Positions 20,733 to 31,987 of a stretch of DNA of 64,000 nt are shown one piece after another (the stretch's first letter is position 1; every line of letters starts with the position of its first letter). Source of the DNA: Tetrapisispora phaffii CBS 4417 (taxonomy: Eukaryota; Ascomycota; Saccharomycetes; Saccharomycetales; Saccharomycetaceae); the NCBI RefSeq assembly GCF_000236905.1, contig NC_016521.1, positions 1 through 64,000 of the forward strand, written 5' to 3'. Made by a program: the position numbers and the translations under genes. The notes beneath the pieces are model-generated. The model was not told the DNA's origin. It did no database searches and saw only the letters and a program-made list of their open reading frames with translations.

Positions 20733-23379
20733 TTAACACTTCAATGTTATATTGTTGGTATGATATATGTTTTGTTAATTGGGATACATGCATATACATG
20801 CAAGAATATGTTTTTGGCCGAACTTTAGTTTGCTTATATAGCACGCAAGGTGATGTTTCTTGAATAATATTTCCATAATAGTTGAGCGTATTTTAGAGCA
20901 ATTTCCTTAGGAAATAAATACCATATATTTGAGCAACAATATATCGGTACAATTGTTTCCCTGACTTGCTGATTAGTATGATATTCTTGCTTGTCTCTTG
21001 ATGTGACACTGCTACATCCATGGCCATCCGAAACTTTATTGCTTCTACTAAGTCGAACGCGTTGTCGCCGAGTACCTTACAGCGCAGCGCGCAAAGCGAA
21101 GAGCAAGCGAATGGAAGATGAAGAAGGTAGCTTGAAGCTAAAAAGCATTGCTATTATAGACAGACGTCAGGAATTAAGGATTGTGTGTGGAATATATTAT
21201 CAGTAGTCTAATGGAGAGGGCGAAAGGTCATATATCTTAGAATATCTTCTGGATGACGTCTTACGAAATAAAAATTGGCATTTAGATAAAAAATTATACT
21301 TACCATTGTAGTCACTGGCTGTTAGCTCAAGTTCGCATGTGATAATAACTTTTGACAAAACAATATATTCCAGATAAACAGGAGGTTACCTTTTTACAAT
21401 ACTGAAACCTTCATTTATATTTAGGTATTTCCATTCTCCAATTTTGAATTTGACTGTCTCAAATAGCAAACTCTATTATAGGAACAAAAATCTGCTAGAT
21501 ATACTGATATATTTCATTTTCGATGAATACATATTTTTAATACGCTCTTCATAAAGGTAATCTCTACGGATTTTTATTTTTTGCACCGTATCTGCTATTA
21601 GAACATTGTTTTCAACATTTTAAAAAAAAAGTCAAATGGAATAAGCACTTACAATACACTGATGATATTTCCAATTATCTACATCTTTAAAAAACTTTGA
21701 GTGTGGTATGATGATACATGGTCGATTTTTTCCTAAAAAATATCTATAGTGAAAAACATAGATGTAGTCAAATTTCTTTGGTAAAACTGTAGTGCTTATT
21801 ATTACCACATATAAGCTAATTAGTGGACCCTTAAGTAAAAATATATCATCTATTCTTTACAAACTTGTGCGGACATTGATACTTGGGTAAGAATACTAAT
21901 TGACTCAAGCATTCAAAAATTAACATTTTTATTTCTGTTAGTTGATATGTTAGTCTTTATAACTTGGGATAAAAAACATAAGACCTGATACGACGTTACC
22001 AGAGGATCAAAAGCATGTTTAATAAAAAACATTAGATCAAAAAGCACCGCATGTAAAGGAGGGGAGATATGTTGAAGCAATTTATCATCAATAAATATTA
22101 ATTGAATATTATTTGGCAGTATAGTTAAAATATCCTAAAGCTAATTCCACATAAGTATATGCATGTCGAGGAAAGTAATGCCCGTATGTCTGATAATCAT
22201 ATAAATATATTACATTAAGCACACTTTAAGTTAATTTTTCAATATTTATTGGTGTTGATTTGTGGTAGTATTGTCAGAAATAGAATGTGAGTTCCTTTTC
22301 ATTTGTTGTTTCGTTGTTAAGTCTTTTACTGAATGGAACGTGGCAGGTGCTCTTGATTCGGAAGTACTTATTAAGATTTCACAGATAAATGTTACAAATT
22401 TAATGGTAATAGAAGGAAACTTGTGGTAACACTTTATACTATGTCCGTACAGATATTTTCGCAGGCGTCCATATGGATCAATTGAACCAAGATGTTTGCA
22501 TATACGTTTCCTCATAAGATAATCACATCAAATATCATCTCAATATATACTTAGTCTGGTGCCGAACTATCACATACAGCAATTACAGCTGTGGCTATAC
22601 GATCAAATATCCTCTATAAATAAAGTTACCTACCACTTCTGTACAATTTGTTACATCTTAATGAATTGGTTCATTCATTCTCTGAAGCGAGCATTGCAGT
22701 TTCTTGTTAGGATGATGCACACCTCTTTTGTTCCATGCATAAACCATTCAAGTAAATGTTCTAATAAGCAATTATTGCATGTTGTGATAAATCTGATAGA
22801 ATCCTTGTAATTTTTGTCATTCATTATAGGACAAAATTGACATGCTGACAAACTTTATATTTTGTGAATTAAAAAATTTTCAAGATAATGTAGTTTTTTG
22901 ATAGACGTTTCTGAATCATCATTGTATTAGCATTGAGCGTTAGCATTGGTACATATACCTATTCGTAAATGCCCCGATTTACTCGACTTGACTATTATTA
23001 ACTTAAACTACGTCATAATAAATACCGTTTTTACCAATTTAGGTACTAGCCCAAATATAAATCAGATCCTAAATAATATTTTATACTTCTTACTTTTTAC
23101 GAAATGAATTTCAGTAATCGTCTTAATATTTATTCAGATGACAAGAATTGCCAGATTGGTTTCTGTTATCTATTAGCGATATACATTAAAAATATTACTT
23201 TGACAAAATATTTCCATTCCATAATATTCTAGTTTCTTGGAATTTCAAGCAGCAGATAACAGAATTATCATTGAGCAGCATCAACAGTTATTTATATAGG
23301 TGTAAATAAGATAAAGAACACTGCTTAATTATTATATTCAGGCATAAAATCTTATGCTTGCATCTACCTAGGAAGCTGA
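20733..23379. other. Intergenic, possible unrecognised coding relics
   Basis: Bases 21045-21105 are a CpG-rich patch (ACGCGTTGTCGCC, GCGCAGCGCGC) 310-370 bases upstream of A2, comparable in position to the island upstream of A1. A minus-strand frame at 22246-22515, with other minus-strand coding-like pieces up to about 22800, could be a relic, but no family is recognisable. The remainder is AT-rich sequence with nothing visible. Confidence 0.35.
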
Positions 23380-24477
23380 TTAAAAAATTAATCTCTCACG
23401 TCGTGGTTTGGAGCAGGTGTGACAAATATCAGTTTGAGAAGTGGAGGTGGTGTTGATATTCTTGTTCATTTTCATGTATTCTACTTGCTGCGGATGGATC
23501 GAAGATGGCTTCGATAGTATAATGGGGTGATTGTGAGAAGTGATCTCTAATGGAAGCATCATCACCGTTCAAGGAGCTTAGTATGTAATTGATAATAATT
23601 GGTTCTAAGTGAAAATATTCCTCAGGACGAATTGGATTGATCAATGCACGAATTATGGAAATGAAAATGAATGCAGATTCACCGCCATTATAATTTAGGT
23701 TTTTGAGTTTATTCATAATATTAGTGGAGCTGTGAGCAGTATTGGCTAGAGCCATAGCTTCTTGAAGTATATGATAAGAGTCTAAACCTTTATTATAATC
23801 ATCTTGTAGTTCCTGGGGATAGAACTGAACAAGAACAAAGTGTTGAAACAGTGAGTTGAGACCTGAAATGTCATGCTCGGAGGGAGGTGTTTAATTTGCC
23901 CGTGTGATGGTGGAATGAGGTGTTGATATCCGTATTGGGCTAAGTGGCCAAATAAAGCTGTAATCCACTTGTAAAACGCATTTGTATTGAATTATCAGGA
24001 ACCGAACGATAGAAATAAGTAGAATGGTGAGAAGGTGGTGTTAAATGTTCGTTCCTATGAGTGCCATTAGATGGCGTAGAATTTGTACCCAGATAAAAGG
24101 AAGTTGGTAAGCTTGATAATGTGCCTTTCTAGAAATTGCGTTGGAAAGGCATTTTGGTTTTTGTACGGTTTAACTGGGATGTACTCTCCCATATGATTTC
24201 TATGATACATTTGGGCACCGTTATCTTGTAATGGTTGAGGAGGTAAGGTGGAAGAATGTGGCACATAGCTATTAGCCGTTGGTGTTTCTCTTTTGTTTTC
24301 ATCAATTTTTGTTGACTCATCATTTTTCAATGAATATTCGGCAGTGGCAGTGGAAGCGCCCATCAATTGTTCATTAATATTGAACTTATTGAATCTGTTT
24401 GTTAAAGAATCGGTGGTGTCATTTTTATGATGCCTTGGATCTAAATCAACAACAACGTGCCTTTTGTCGTGTTCCAA
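23380..24477 (-). pseudogene. Decayed retrotransposon Gag-like gene
   Basis: A chain of minus-strand frames beginning at ATG 24477 reads like one protein of about 360 residues with at least four frame changes. It runs from a polar N-terminus with Pro-rich SSTLPPQPL and EYIPVKPY, through a PPSHHSTYFYRSVPD block, a WITALFGHLAQYGYQHLIP helix-rich block at about 23900-23970, and FVLVQFYPQELQDDY to a long alpha-helical part (23755-23429). It ends in a CHTC pair in another frame near 23400-23415. A polar Pro-rich head, then a helical domain opening with a W-I-x-x-L pattern, and a terminal Cys pair resembles Gag of Ty1/copia-type elements. No protease, integrase or reverse transcriptase follows and no LTR pair was found. 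Family assignment is tentative. Confidence 0.45.
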
Positions 24478-25504
24478 AAAAGGGCTACTATGTTAGTAGT
24501 AGAGATATGTAGAGAATAAACATCAGAATTAGTAAATACAGTATATAATACACTAGTATGCGCCGTTGTGCGTTGCCGTGTTCCTTTCCGTATCTGAGAA
24601 GGAGATTATTTAAATATGTATAAATATTGAGTAAAATATTTCTAACTACTGATATCAAAAATAATCGTTGTTTATATACAAAACATTTTTTCGACATGTC
24701 GCATTGTACGATGAGCATATAAATGTTTATATTAATAGGAATATACGTTCAAGACAACATAAATAAGAAATATGGATGGAGTCAATACAAATTATGAAAT
24801 AAGACAATGGTACTTAAGGTTAAATTCAGTTACGCATTCAGCATTCTATCCCAAATGTGTCGTTTGTCTTTATGTAATTGGCAATTCATTAGTTGTCAGT
24901 ATTTATTATGTTTTCCGTGGATATCTATATGAAATAAGTGATACATAAAAAATATAATTATACCAACAGACAAATGCCATTTAATATGCATCGCATTGGT
25001 AAAATACCTCGGTATCTGAAACGTTTATCAGATTAAGGAGATGGAATAAATAAATCACATAAATAGGATATCTTTTAATCTGCCTGATGTTCTCATTTGT
25101 AGTCTATGATAATACTCAAATAGATTAGATACGGAAAATACGATAAGCGATTATAACTCGACTAGTCGTACAAATAACTATTACAACTTAATGCTAATAG
25201 TATTAAGTGTTTCCAATAGTTCTGATTACTATCTTAGCAATATGAAAAATATTAACTTACTGTCTAATTGTACAGTGAAATGTCTCTGGTTGCATTTCGC
25301 TAGCGAGTATTGAAAGATAACAACCTATCTTGGATGGTAAGAATCATAAAATTTAATAGCGGTTGTCTAAACAGATCCATTCCTTGTTTTATAACATAGC
25401 CAGGTAAATAATTGCTAAAACGTTTCTTTATATCAGCATCTGACTCTTCGCTATTGTTACGATCAAATCATAAATTGCCATGTTTAGCTTTAGACGAAAA
25501 GTAT
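24478..25504. other. Intergenic
   Basis: No gene. Small frames such as 24488-24718 (minus) are AT-driven and lack family features. No regulatory element recognised. Confidence 0.4.
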
Positions 25505-25938
25505 AATACCAGTTCCTATAAAGGCTCTCGATAGCAAATCAGTCCCAATTGGCACTATAACATCCAACAAACTCATGGAAATACGATGCTATGACGCAGA
25601 ATATACACCTATAGCTCTCGTTTCCAGTAAACTAAGCATCGCCAAGCCCTCCATCAACGGAAGTTTCTGCCAAAGACCTTTTTTAAAAGTAAATGTAAAG
25701 TCAGTTGATTGCCTTACATACATAACAGAAGAACTACCGATAATTTCTGACAGATTTCTAACATGTTCAGGCTTTGCTATCGCAGTGGTATAAGTACTTT
25801 GGAACAAGTTCTAGAAAATATGAAATAACTGAATTATTATCAGAAGAAATTGTTGGGATGCAAAGAGAAGAGGATAGAGTCGCCACTAATCCTCTAGCAT
25901 TAGAGTGTGTGATGAACATCTTGAAATTTCAAATCATA
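25505..25938 (+). pseudogene. Coding relic, family unrecognised
   Basis: One plus frame is open from about 25510 through an ATG at 25575 to a stop at 25793. It contains PVPIKALDSKSVPIGTI and YDAEYTPIALVSSKL. A shifted frame continues from about 25765 to 25938 with KYFGTSSRKYEITELLSEEI and EEDRVATNPLALE. The amino-acid texture is protein-like rather than AT noise, and the two parts abut with one frame change. I do not recognise the protein. Confidence 0.35.
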
Positions 25939-27064
25939 TTATGAAGTAGTCTGAGAAGATATGGATGTTTATATTCGTTGCAGTACCTTATCCTGTTTCT
26001 ATATCCTGGACTCCTGCTCTTATAAATATTTGCGCTAACTTACGACCTCATTAAAATTATTAATCATCTTTACAAAAATTTCCTCAAATATATAAATATG
26101 TTGACCTGAAATAAAGTTTCATTCCCGAGGGCAATTTTATAGTCATCGTTGCAGCAATTGGAAAATTAAATTTTTGAGTTGAAATTGCCAAGATTGGAAG
26201 AGAAAGATAAACGTTTGGCTTATATTTATATGATAAACAGCAGTAAATAGCAACATCATGATAAGGTCTTTAATCAAGGACGTTTTTCTCTGGACAATGC
26301 AACCCAAGAAAATGTATTTTTCTCCATATAAATAGTGAGTTCCAATCATTGACAATACTGAAGTTACTACCGTTGTGAAAGGTTTGCTTACGAGAAGTTC
26401 TGGTATCTCATGGAACATTTAAGAAATTAATTTTTTAGTTTTCTTCAGAAAGGAAATATCTTGGGTTTCCACTTAGCAGCATCGTCAAAGGAACCATTTT
26501 TTGCAAAATCTTATATCATTTTTATCGTTAAGTTTTAGTTTAAAATAGTGTCAATATTAATACTATTTAGATATAACCTTTTACGATTGCATAATTCTAA
26601 AGATGAACACAGTTTAATCATTCGATGGATCTCTTTAGAATTTGAAATCAACTTCTTTAAATATTATATTAGAAGTGAATATTATTTTATATAACACATA
26701 TCGGTGTTCGGATTACAATATCGATTTAATATGGAATTTAATAATCTCAATGATTCTTCAGATGATATTTTACGATGAAATTCCAACTGATTAGATACCT
26801 GTGACAATATCGATTAACTTAAATGTTAATAAATTGGTCCAGATATTATTCAATTTGATAACCAATTATAACTATTCGAAAAACACATAATTTTGCTCTA
26901 TTCAAGTACTTGATCAAGGTTCATTCGAGAAGGCCATATTCAAGGAATATTATTTAACAGAAATTGTTTAAAATATTATTAATAGCAGTTATTATATTGT
27001 TAATTTAAATAGATATTATTTAACTTGTTGAAGAAATCGAATTACTTTAAGCAAAAATGGAAAC
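25939..27064. other. Intergenic
   Basis: No gene supported. A minus frame at 26143-26418 is hydrophobic and could be a membrane-protein fragment, but no family signature is visible. The stretch 26500-27050 is simple AT-rich DNA, probably including the 3' flank of the reductase gene. Confidence 0.4.
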
Positions 27065-28297
27065 TTATAATACAGCAACGTATTTTTCACCAGAATTCTT
27101 ACCTGCTTCGATATCGGCCAACATTCCTGGGACATCTTCTAGACCTTTTTGGAAGACCTTAATTGGGATATGGTGAATTTCACCGTTGTTAATCTTCTCA
27201 TTAATGAATTCAATAAATTCAATAGCATCCTTTCTGAAGTCTGGTAATGGTGGGATGACCATGTGTAGGAATGGAACTTCCTTACCAGTGGCACTGTATA
27301 ATAAGAAGCCAACAATTTTAACGTTGTCTCTTCTGTTAGCTTCCTCGATATCGTCAATGCTTAAAGTGACTAATTGTAATAAAGTAGATTCTTCGGTCTT
27401 GGAGGCACATTGGTATAATTGGTTGATGGTTTCTTTGTTGGAAACGGCATCGACTAATTTGGTAACATTTGGATATTTGGTAGTAATTTGAGAGATAACG
27501 TCTTCATCGTGGTAGTCAAAAACTTCAGTGGCACCATAAGCCTTTAATTGTTCTTCATGCTTCTTGGATGCAACGACAACGATGTTGTTGAAGGCGTTTA
27601 ATTTCTTAGCCAATTGGATCAATGGCTGACCTAAAGCAGTAGCACCACCCCAGATTAATAGGTCAGTTTTCAATTGAGCTTCAGCAGGTTCCCATTGCAA
27701 TTTAACTTTGAAAGTGTTAGTTAAAGCTAAACCGGCAGTGGTTAAAGAGACTGGGAAGGAGACAGCACCTTCCAAGGTGGTGACTGGGCCAGCTGGTAAG
27801 TCCTTCTTGGCCAAAGAAATGTCCTTGGCAGGTCTGTAACAGATCTTGGTATCAATAGCAGCGTATTCAGCGAAGGCACCGTTTTCTGGGTGTTTAACAG
27901 AAGCACCGTGAATGAAACCGTAAACCTTGTCACCAACTTTGAACTTTTCAGTATCGACACCGGCACCTAACTTGACAATTTCACCGGCAGCATCACAACC
28001 CAAAATAGCACCTTGTGGACCAATTTTGTAGGCAATATGTTTCCAGTCAGTTGGGTTACCAGCAACGGCAAGAACCTTGATTAAAGCGAAACCTTCTTCA
28101 AGTTCTGGAACTGGGATGTCAGACTTGACAACTGGTTTAGATTCTTCAATGACAACGGCTTTCATAGTAGATGGCATTTCTGGTTTAGTTTGCGTGGCTT
28201 TCTTGGCAGTTTTTTGAGTAGAAGCGTTTTGAGTAGCTTTCTTGGATTCCTCTTTTTTGGAAGACTTCCAGAACATAATTTTATTAACAATAGACAT
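27065..28297 (-). CDS. Medium-chain dehydrogenase/reductase, YNL134C / YCR102C / YLR460C type
   Basis: 410 aa from ATG 28297. The GroES-like catalytic domain starts at about residue 45 (MKAVVIEE) with GCDAAGEIVKLGAG and VGDKVYGF. The Rossmann segment LIWGGATALGQ marks the NADPH-binding domain. The catalytic- and structural-zinc cysteines of classical alcohol dehydrogenases are absent, as in quinone-oxidoreductase-like MDR proteins. Its yeast relatives act as NADPH-dependent aldehyde/quinone reductases in stress. An odd feature is a 40-residue Lys/Thr/Gln-rich leader before the usual start. The leader shares the strong codon bias of the body, so it may be translated, and an internal ATG at 28165 would give the normal family length. 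The strong bias toward a few codons suggests high expression. It is the first well-preserved gene of known family counting from the telomere. Confidence 0.85.
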   Translation of the reverse strand: MSIVNKIMFWKSSKKEESKKATQNASTQKTAKKATQTKPEMPSTMKAVVIEESKPVVKSDIPVPELEEGFALIKVLAVAGNPTDWKHIAYKIGPQGAILGCDAAGEIVKLGAGVDTEKFKVGDKVYGFIHGASVKHPENGAFAEYAAIDTKICYRPAKDISLAKKDLPAGPVTTLEGAVSFPVSLTTAGLALTNTFKVKLQWEPAEAQLKTDLLIWGGATALGQPLIQLAKKLNAFNNIVVVASKKHEEQLKAYGATEVFDYHDEDVISQITTKYPNVTKLVDAVSNKETINQLYQCASKTEESTLLQLVTLSIDDIEEANRRDNVKIVGFLLYSATGKEVPFLHMVIPPLPDFRKDAIEFIEFINEKINNGEIHHIPIKVFQKGLEDVPGMLADIEAGKNSGEKYVAVL

Positions 28298-28720
28298 GTT
28301 TGAAATTTAGATAAGGTTACAATGTAGAATATGGAATTCAATTGAAGTATTTATACCGACCTTTTATTTTTAGTTGTGAATATAATATTAGACAAATATT
28401 TCACTTTTCGCTCACCCTTAACGATTTTGCTTACTAATTGGAAAAAGGTATCAAAAAATTTGAATTAGAAATAAAAATTTCTAATAGAGGAAGTAGACGT
28501 TATCGCTAAGTACAATTAGTGATTAAACGAGTATAAAATACAGATGAGAGACGTTCAAGAACGATACTATCAACTAGGAATTCAATTGAAAGTGGAAAAA
28601 GAAAAAAGTTCTTAATAATCAGAAATACTCAATTGTTTATATATCTTGAATAAAACTTGTCGATTAGAAATTGTTTATAAGACCGTCTATTACTGAGTAT
28701 ATATATAGTTTTGTCAACAG
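28298..28720. promoter_or_regulatory. Promoter region of the MDR reductase gene
   Basis: AT-rich leader upstream of the minus-strand gene, with an AT-rich TATA-like stretch (about 28385-28400). No specific factor site could be identified with confidence. Confidence 0.35.
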
Positions 28721-29721
28721 CAAAACATGCAATGCTGCACAGCAATGGCTTATTTTTCATTGATAAGCAAGCTGTTGTAGGCGTAGCGGCTGGACACAAG
28801 ATCGGAATGCATAAAAGCTGAAGTTTCTTGCATCGTTCGCCATCTGCAGACAGGGCATTTCGACCTAGCATGCCCAGTTTGCTGTCAAATTTGTTTGCTA
28901 CTCTTGTTCGATGTTTTCATTGTTCTTGTGTGCGTTCTGGCAGTTTGGGGAGGGCTGCAGCCCTCCCCAAACTGCACACTACTGGAACAGGCATACATGT
29001 TCGCCGGAGTTTCGTGGAGCAGAAGCAAAGGTTTTGCTTGAGCTTGAGAGTTTCTTCTCGTGGCTGTTTGCTGTCTATCCATTGTCTCTTACGAAGCAAT
29101 AGCGCCCGTCTCGAGCAAAGAACAGCCTGCATATCACAGCAAAAAGTGCACAGCCAAACCGTCGCCCCACCATGAGATCCAGCACGTTCGTGCGGGCGTG
29201 GCGGGGCGTCGCCCAAATTGAAAGCGAAGAAGTTTCAGAATTTGCGGCGAATGTTGTTTTCACGCCACTGACTTCTTCATCGTTTGCTGCGCTTGGGAAG
29301 GTTTGTTGCTAAATTGGTCTTGCTGAAGGTTGTTTTTCTAGAAGCAATGGATGTTTCTTGAATTGATAAGGGCGACAACGACACACAGCTGTGTAGTTGG
29401 ATGGCGGAGACACAAATGCAGTGGTGCCAATGCGATTGGGTTTGCTAGTTGTTCAGGGCTGTCGACGGCACACGATGGTGGTTAGCGCAGGTGACGATGA
29501 CCAAAACGTTTTCGAAGTGTGCTGCTTTTCGGTGTTTTGTCGTGATATTTTTACGTATCCGCTTCCGGACGTGTTAAAAAGTGTTTCAAGTTTGCAGCGC
29601 TTGCGGCAAAGGGCAGGCCCGGGTAATGAATCGCATGTTGTAGAGACCTTTCCAGTCATCGCAATAACTTTAGACGTGCTGTACTTGTGGTATATGTGAT
29701 GTGTTGTTTATATTTATGTTT
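28720..29721. other. GC-rich non-coding island downstream of the siderophore transporter
   Basis: Base composition jumps from about one-third GC to about half; the line 29161-29220 counts 41 of 60 G+C. Several overlapping short frames occur on both strands but none has family features, and they look like by-products of low stop-codon density. The island contains the perfect 36-bp palindrome at 28940-28975. It extends without a visible boundary into the 3' end of the transporter gene (29761-29820 counts 32 of 60 G+C). Foreign or introgressed DNA, or a GC-biased recombination hotspot, are both possible. Confidence 0.6.
28940..28975. repeat. Perfect 36-bp GC-rich palindrome
   Basis: Left arm GCAGTTTGGGGAGGGCT (28940-28956), centre GC, right arm AGCCCTCCCCAAACTGC (28959-28975). 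Every base pairs, giving full twofold symmetry around CTGCAG. It would form a very stable hairpin in RNA or single-stranded DNA. Such long perfect palindromes are unstable and rarely kept by chance. Alternatives are a recombinase or transposon target, a hairpin terminator-like element, or a mobile GC cluster. Confidence 0.8.
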
Positions 29722-31623
29722 CTATTTAAAGATACGTTCACGCAGAACTCTGAATTTTGCATACCGATCGCCGATGTAACTTCTGCGATCTTGGCCGATG
29801 TTCTCTTCCTCGCAGTCCGTTGGGCTAAAATCTCTCTGATCGTACGCCACTGAGTTTGACAACTTCCTGTCTCTTAACAAAAATGAAGACACTAGCATTG
29901 GGATGACTAGCACGAGACACACAATGTTTAGGATCCGCCACACGCTGCCGTATGAGCTCACCAAATGCTGGCGAACCGCCGTATGCCATTTGTATTGTTT
30001 GATGAATTTGATAGGCGAGTCAAACGCCGAATCTGCCAGTGTGACATTCCCAATTGATTTTTCGAGACGGTGTGGTAAGAGATTAGACCAAATGGCACCG
30101 GCCACTGCAGCTCCAAAGGCCGTGCCAATGTTACCAATGGCTAAAAATAAGGCTGTGACAATGGCTAGGTTCTGGTGTGAATTCGAGGACGCTTGGAGTG
30201 AGGCCTTCAATGGTGATTTGATGAACCCGTAACCGAACCCGGAGAGACAAGAAGCTGTTATGATTCCACTTCGACTGCCCAATCCGCCATTGTAGTGGAC
30301 ATATAGTCCATAAACCACAAACCAAGATACACAGCCGATAACGATAAATATCTGAGTCCGCCTAATCTTGACAATAAACAACCCAAGACAACATGCCGTG
30401 ATAACATTAACAAACGACATCAAAGAGTTGATTCGGGTGCCTGATTTGGTAGTCTGATCGACGGCAACTAATAAAAATGTGTACAAATATGTGTCGTTTA
30501 CATACAAACAAAATTGAATGAAAAATGAAATGGAGAGGGCTGAGTAGATCCCTCGATCACTAATTAAGTCCAGCCTTAAAATTGGATATCTTGAGAATTT
30601 CCATTCCCACACGCTAAATATTGGCAGAGCCACAACCCAACCAACTACTTCTGGCACTATGAAATTTGCACTATTCCATTCCCTGTGCAGTCCTCCGGAG
30701 GTCGTAAATGGAACTAATATTAAAGCAAATACCGCGACTAGCAAAACCAATCCGATAAAATCCAATTTCCAAATAAATATATCAATTAAGTATTTTTTCC
30801 ATGCTATTTCACTGGGTTTCTCGAAGATCTTTCTGATTTTCTCGTTGTTCTTCTTTGCCATGTATCTCATATGGTAAATGCATACAAAAAGTGGAATACA
30901 AGACGCAGGAAATATGATAGCCCACATGCCTAGACCCCATTGCCATTTACTGCCAAGATCACTAGTAATATTACCACTAACCCAAGTATTTATTATTGCT
31001 GGTAACATCGGAGCATTTTCTGCGACTACTCTCCAATTCAGGTTCGAAAAATCTGCCATATAAATTTCACACAATAATACGATTCCGGCATGACCAATAC
31101 CATAAATACAAGCACCCACTGCATATTTTGCAACTGATGTTGCTTGTGATGAAATAATAGTACCTACGACATAAAAGAGTATTGAAATCACCATTGAAAA
31201 TTCACGGCTAAATATGTCAGAAGCTCTTGCAAACCAAATCTGACCAGCAGAAGAAGTGACACGGTTGATGCATGTCACAGTTGAATTTAACGAATGTCTA
31301 TTGAAAGATGAAGTTGCTAATGTTTGGTATGTGGGACGAACATTACCATCTAAACCATATGCATAATAGATAACAAACAATGAAAAGTAAATTAGAAATT
31401 TTTGGAAAGGGTTGGCATAGTACTTTGCATATATTTCCATATTGTAGACTCCAGTGGAACTTACTGCGGGCTTGAGTTTGTTTGTGGTGATCTCTTCAGA
31501 TGCATTACTCTCAGTTGCATCTTTATCACTCAAGATTTTATTTCTTATCTGATAGTCTTCTAATTTTATGTCGTCATTCACTATTTCATCGGAATTGATA
31601 TACATATCTTGTTTATGAGACAT
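29722..31623 (-). CDS. Siderophore-iron transporter, ARN/SIT family (MFS)
   Basis: 633 aa, ATG at 31621-31623, within the usual size of Arn1, Arn2, Sit1 and Enb1 (about 605-630). A polar N-terminal tail of about 70 residues precedes FQKFLIYFSLFVIYYAYGLD, then about 14 membrane helices. The motif set NVRPTYQTLA, GQIWFARASDIFSREFS and GIGHAGIVLLCEIYMADFSNLNWR is typical of yeast siderophore permeases. The C-terminal half holds KSPLKASLQASS and AIGNIGTAFGAAVAGAIWSNLLP. The protein takes up Fe(III)-siderophore chelates at endosomal and plasma membranes. Substrate (ferrichrome, triacetylfusarinine, enterobactin) cannot be told. The ferric reductase gene at 36820 is a functional partner. GC content rises toward the 3' end, unlike the 5' half (30781-30840 counts 18 of 60), suggesting gene conversion or a chimeric origin. 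Confidence 0.9.
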   Translation of the reverse strand: MSHKQDMYINSDEIVNDDIKLEDYQIRNKILSDKDATESNASEEITTNKLKPAVSSTGVYNMEIYAKYYANPFQKFLIYFSLFVIYYAYGLDGNVRPTYQTLATSSFNRHSLNSTVTCINRVTSSAGQIWFARASDIFSREFSMVISILFYVVGTIISSQATSVAKYAVGACIYGIGHAGIVLLCEIYMADFSNLNWRVVAENAPMLPAIINTWVSGNITSDLGSKWQWGLGMWAIIFPASCIPLFVCIYHMRYMAKKNNEKIRKIFEKPSEIAWKKYLIDIFIWKLDFIGLVLLVAVFALILVPFTTSGGLHREWNSANFIVPEVVGWVVALPIFSVWEWKFSRYPILRLDLISDRGIYSALSISFFIQFCLYVNDTYLYTFLLVAVDQTTKSGTRINSLMSFVNVITACCLGLFIVKIRRTQIFIVIGCVSWFVVYGLYVHYNGGLGSRSGIITASCLSGFGYGFIKSPLKASLQASSNSHQNLAIVTALFLAIGNIGTAFGAAVAGAIWSNLLPHRLEKSIGNVTLADSAFDSPIKFIKQYKWHTAVRQHLVSSYGSVWRILNIVCLVLVIPMLVSSFLLRDRKLSNSVAYDQRDFSPTDCEEENIGQDRRSYIGDRYAKFRVLRERIFK

Positions 31624-31987
31624 CTTTTCAAAAGTTACTCCAATCAGAAAAATGTTTAATCCTATAAACAGATAAAAGAACTATTTATATTGCTACTAAT
31701 GATTGAGATATCGAATTAAAACAATGATAATGGTTTTGTGGACTTGTATTTAAACCTATTCCTTCAATAACTTTTTAAAAATTTAGATGGTGCTAAGATT
31801 CATCAACTTGCTATCTAAGATATATTCATATATGATAAGCAACAGGAAATGTACTTAAATTTGGAACCGACTTAATAGGAACTTTCAAGGAAATTAAAGA
31901 ATCTGACTTCTTATATATATTAAATTGGGTTTACTTTTATATTTCATTTTTGAATAATGTTGGCAGTTGACATTATAAGAGGTTAAC
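31624..31987. promoter_or_regulatory. Promoter region of the siderophore transporter gene
   Basis: AT-rich, with TATA-like stretches. No CACCC-type Aft1 core was found between the ATG and 31987, unlike the ferric reductase promoter. The nearest perfect GGGTGCA on either strand is at 33325-33331, about 1.7 kb upstream. Confidence 0.35.

Noticed and set aside
28828..29263. Several overlapping frames of 60-115 codons on both strands
   Set aside because: Overlap each other in a GC-rich island where stop codons are rare, share the palindrome, and have no domain features.
29397..29699. Plus-strand 100-codon frame in the GC island
   Set aside because: No ATG at its start and no recognisable motif; probably a by-product of high GC.
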